A stretch of DNA of 6,797 nucleotides, from assembly GCA_005776545.1 (NCBI GenBank), contig SXOY01000018.1, positions 1 to 6,797 of the forward strand, in the 5' to 3' direction. The position numbers and the translations under genes are program-made. How positions within the stretch are numbered: position 1 is the first letter of the stretch; each line of letters opens with the position of its first letter. The stretch comes from Planctomycetia bacterium. GTDB lineage: Bacteria > Planctomycetota > Phycisphaerae > Phycisphaerales > UBA1924. Below the pieces are notes generated by a model that saw only the letters and a program-made list of their open reading frames with translations, had not been told where the DNA came from and made no database searches. Below are positions 6,687 to 6,797 of this stretch, piece after piece.

Positions 6687-6797
6687 ATGGCAGCACGAAT
6701 TATCGATGGACTTTCGCTGGCGAAGACCTTTCGAGAGAAGATCGCTGCGCGGGTCGCAAGCCTGCGTAGTAAAGGTATCCCCGTCCGGCTTGATGCC
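6687..6797 (+). CDS. folD: FolD, methylenetetrahydrofolate dehydrogenase/cyclohydrolase, N-terminal fragment
   Basis: The first 37 codons of a gene cut by the right edge. The start MAARIIDGLSLAKTF closely matches the beginning of FolD (E. coli MAAKIIDGKTIAQQV), and the following amphipathic helix ending in KGIPVRLDA fits the same family. FolD interconverts 5,10-methylene- and 10-formyl-tetrahydrofolate in the cytoplasm with NADP+ as cofactor. The catalytic and nucleotide-binding motifs lie beyond the window, so integrity cannot be judged. No Shine-Dalgarno is visible in the 39 bases before ATG 6687. A TACCAT at 6676-6681 could be a weak -10 element giving a nearly leaderless message, which is speculative. 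It is probably a housekeeping gene next to the che operon rather than part of chemotaxis. Confidence 0.8.
   Translation, partial: MAARIIDGLSLAKTFREKIAARVASLRSKGIPVRLDA

Overview
The window lies inside a chemotaxis (che) gene cluster. Every gene is on the + strand and they are tightly packed. The order is: the C-terminal part of one methyl-accepting chemotaxis protein (MCP), a complete second MCP, cheR, cheD, an HDOD-domain gene, a single-domain cheY, a cheX-type phosphatase gene, cheB, and then the first 37 codons of folD, cut by the right edge. No cheA or cheW is present; they must lie outside the window if the cluster is complete. I see no tRNA, rRNA, CRISPR array, transposase or integrase.

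The organism is a Gram-negative-type bacterium of moderate GC, with a receptor that has a periplasmic sensor between two membrane helices. The make-up of the set (CheD and CheX together, an HDOD gene inside the operon, and MCP cores of this style) reminds me of Planctomycetota or related PVC-group genomes. This is an impression with low confidence; nothing here fixes the taxon.

Layout. Positions 1-636 hold the receptor tail and 720-2399 the full receptor. Their signalling cores are about 93% identical in protein (132 of 142 aligned residues) but strongly diverged at synonymous positions, except for one 41-bp stretch identical in both. Short pyrimidine-rich or AT-rich gaps (83 and 75 bp) separate the two MCPs and cheR. 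The second gap holds a good match to a sigma-28 (FliA) flagellar promoter. From cheR to cheB (2475-6647) the genes are spaced by 24 bp or less or overlap: cheD/HDOD by 13 bp, HDOD/cheY and cheY/cheX by ATGA. This points to one translationally coupled transcript.

How it works together. Receptors would sense a ligand through the periplasmic helical domain and signal to an unseen CheA-CheW complex. CheR would methylate the paired Glu sites visible in the receptor, CheB would demethylate and deamidate them, and CheD would deamidate Gln sites. CheY would carry the output phosphate and CheX would remove it. The HDOD protein is the unexplained member: it lacks two of the usual HD-type metal ligands and is coupled to cheY, so a non-catalytic signalling or output role is a reasonable guess.

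I do not find a convincing wholly new system. The points most worth following are the HDOD-CheY-CheX module, the receptor tails with and without a CheR/CheB tether-like end, the 41-bp identical tract, and the sigma-28-like promoter.
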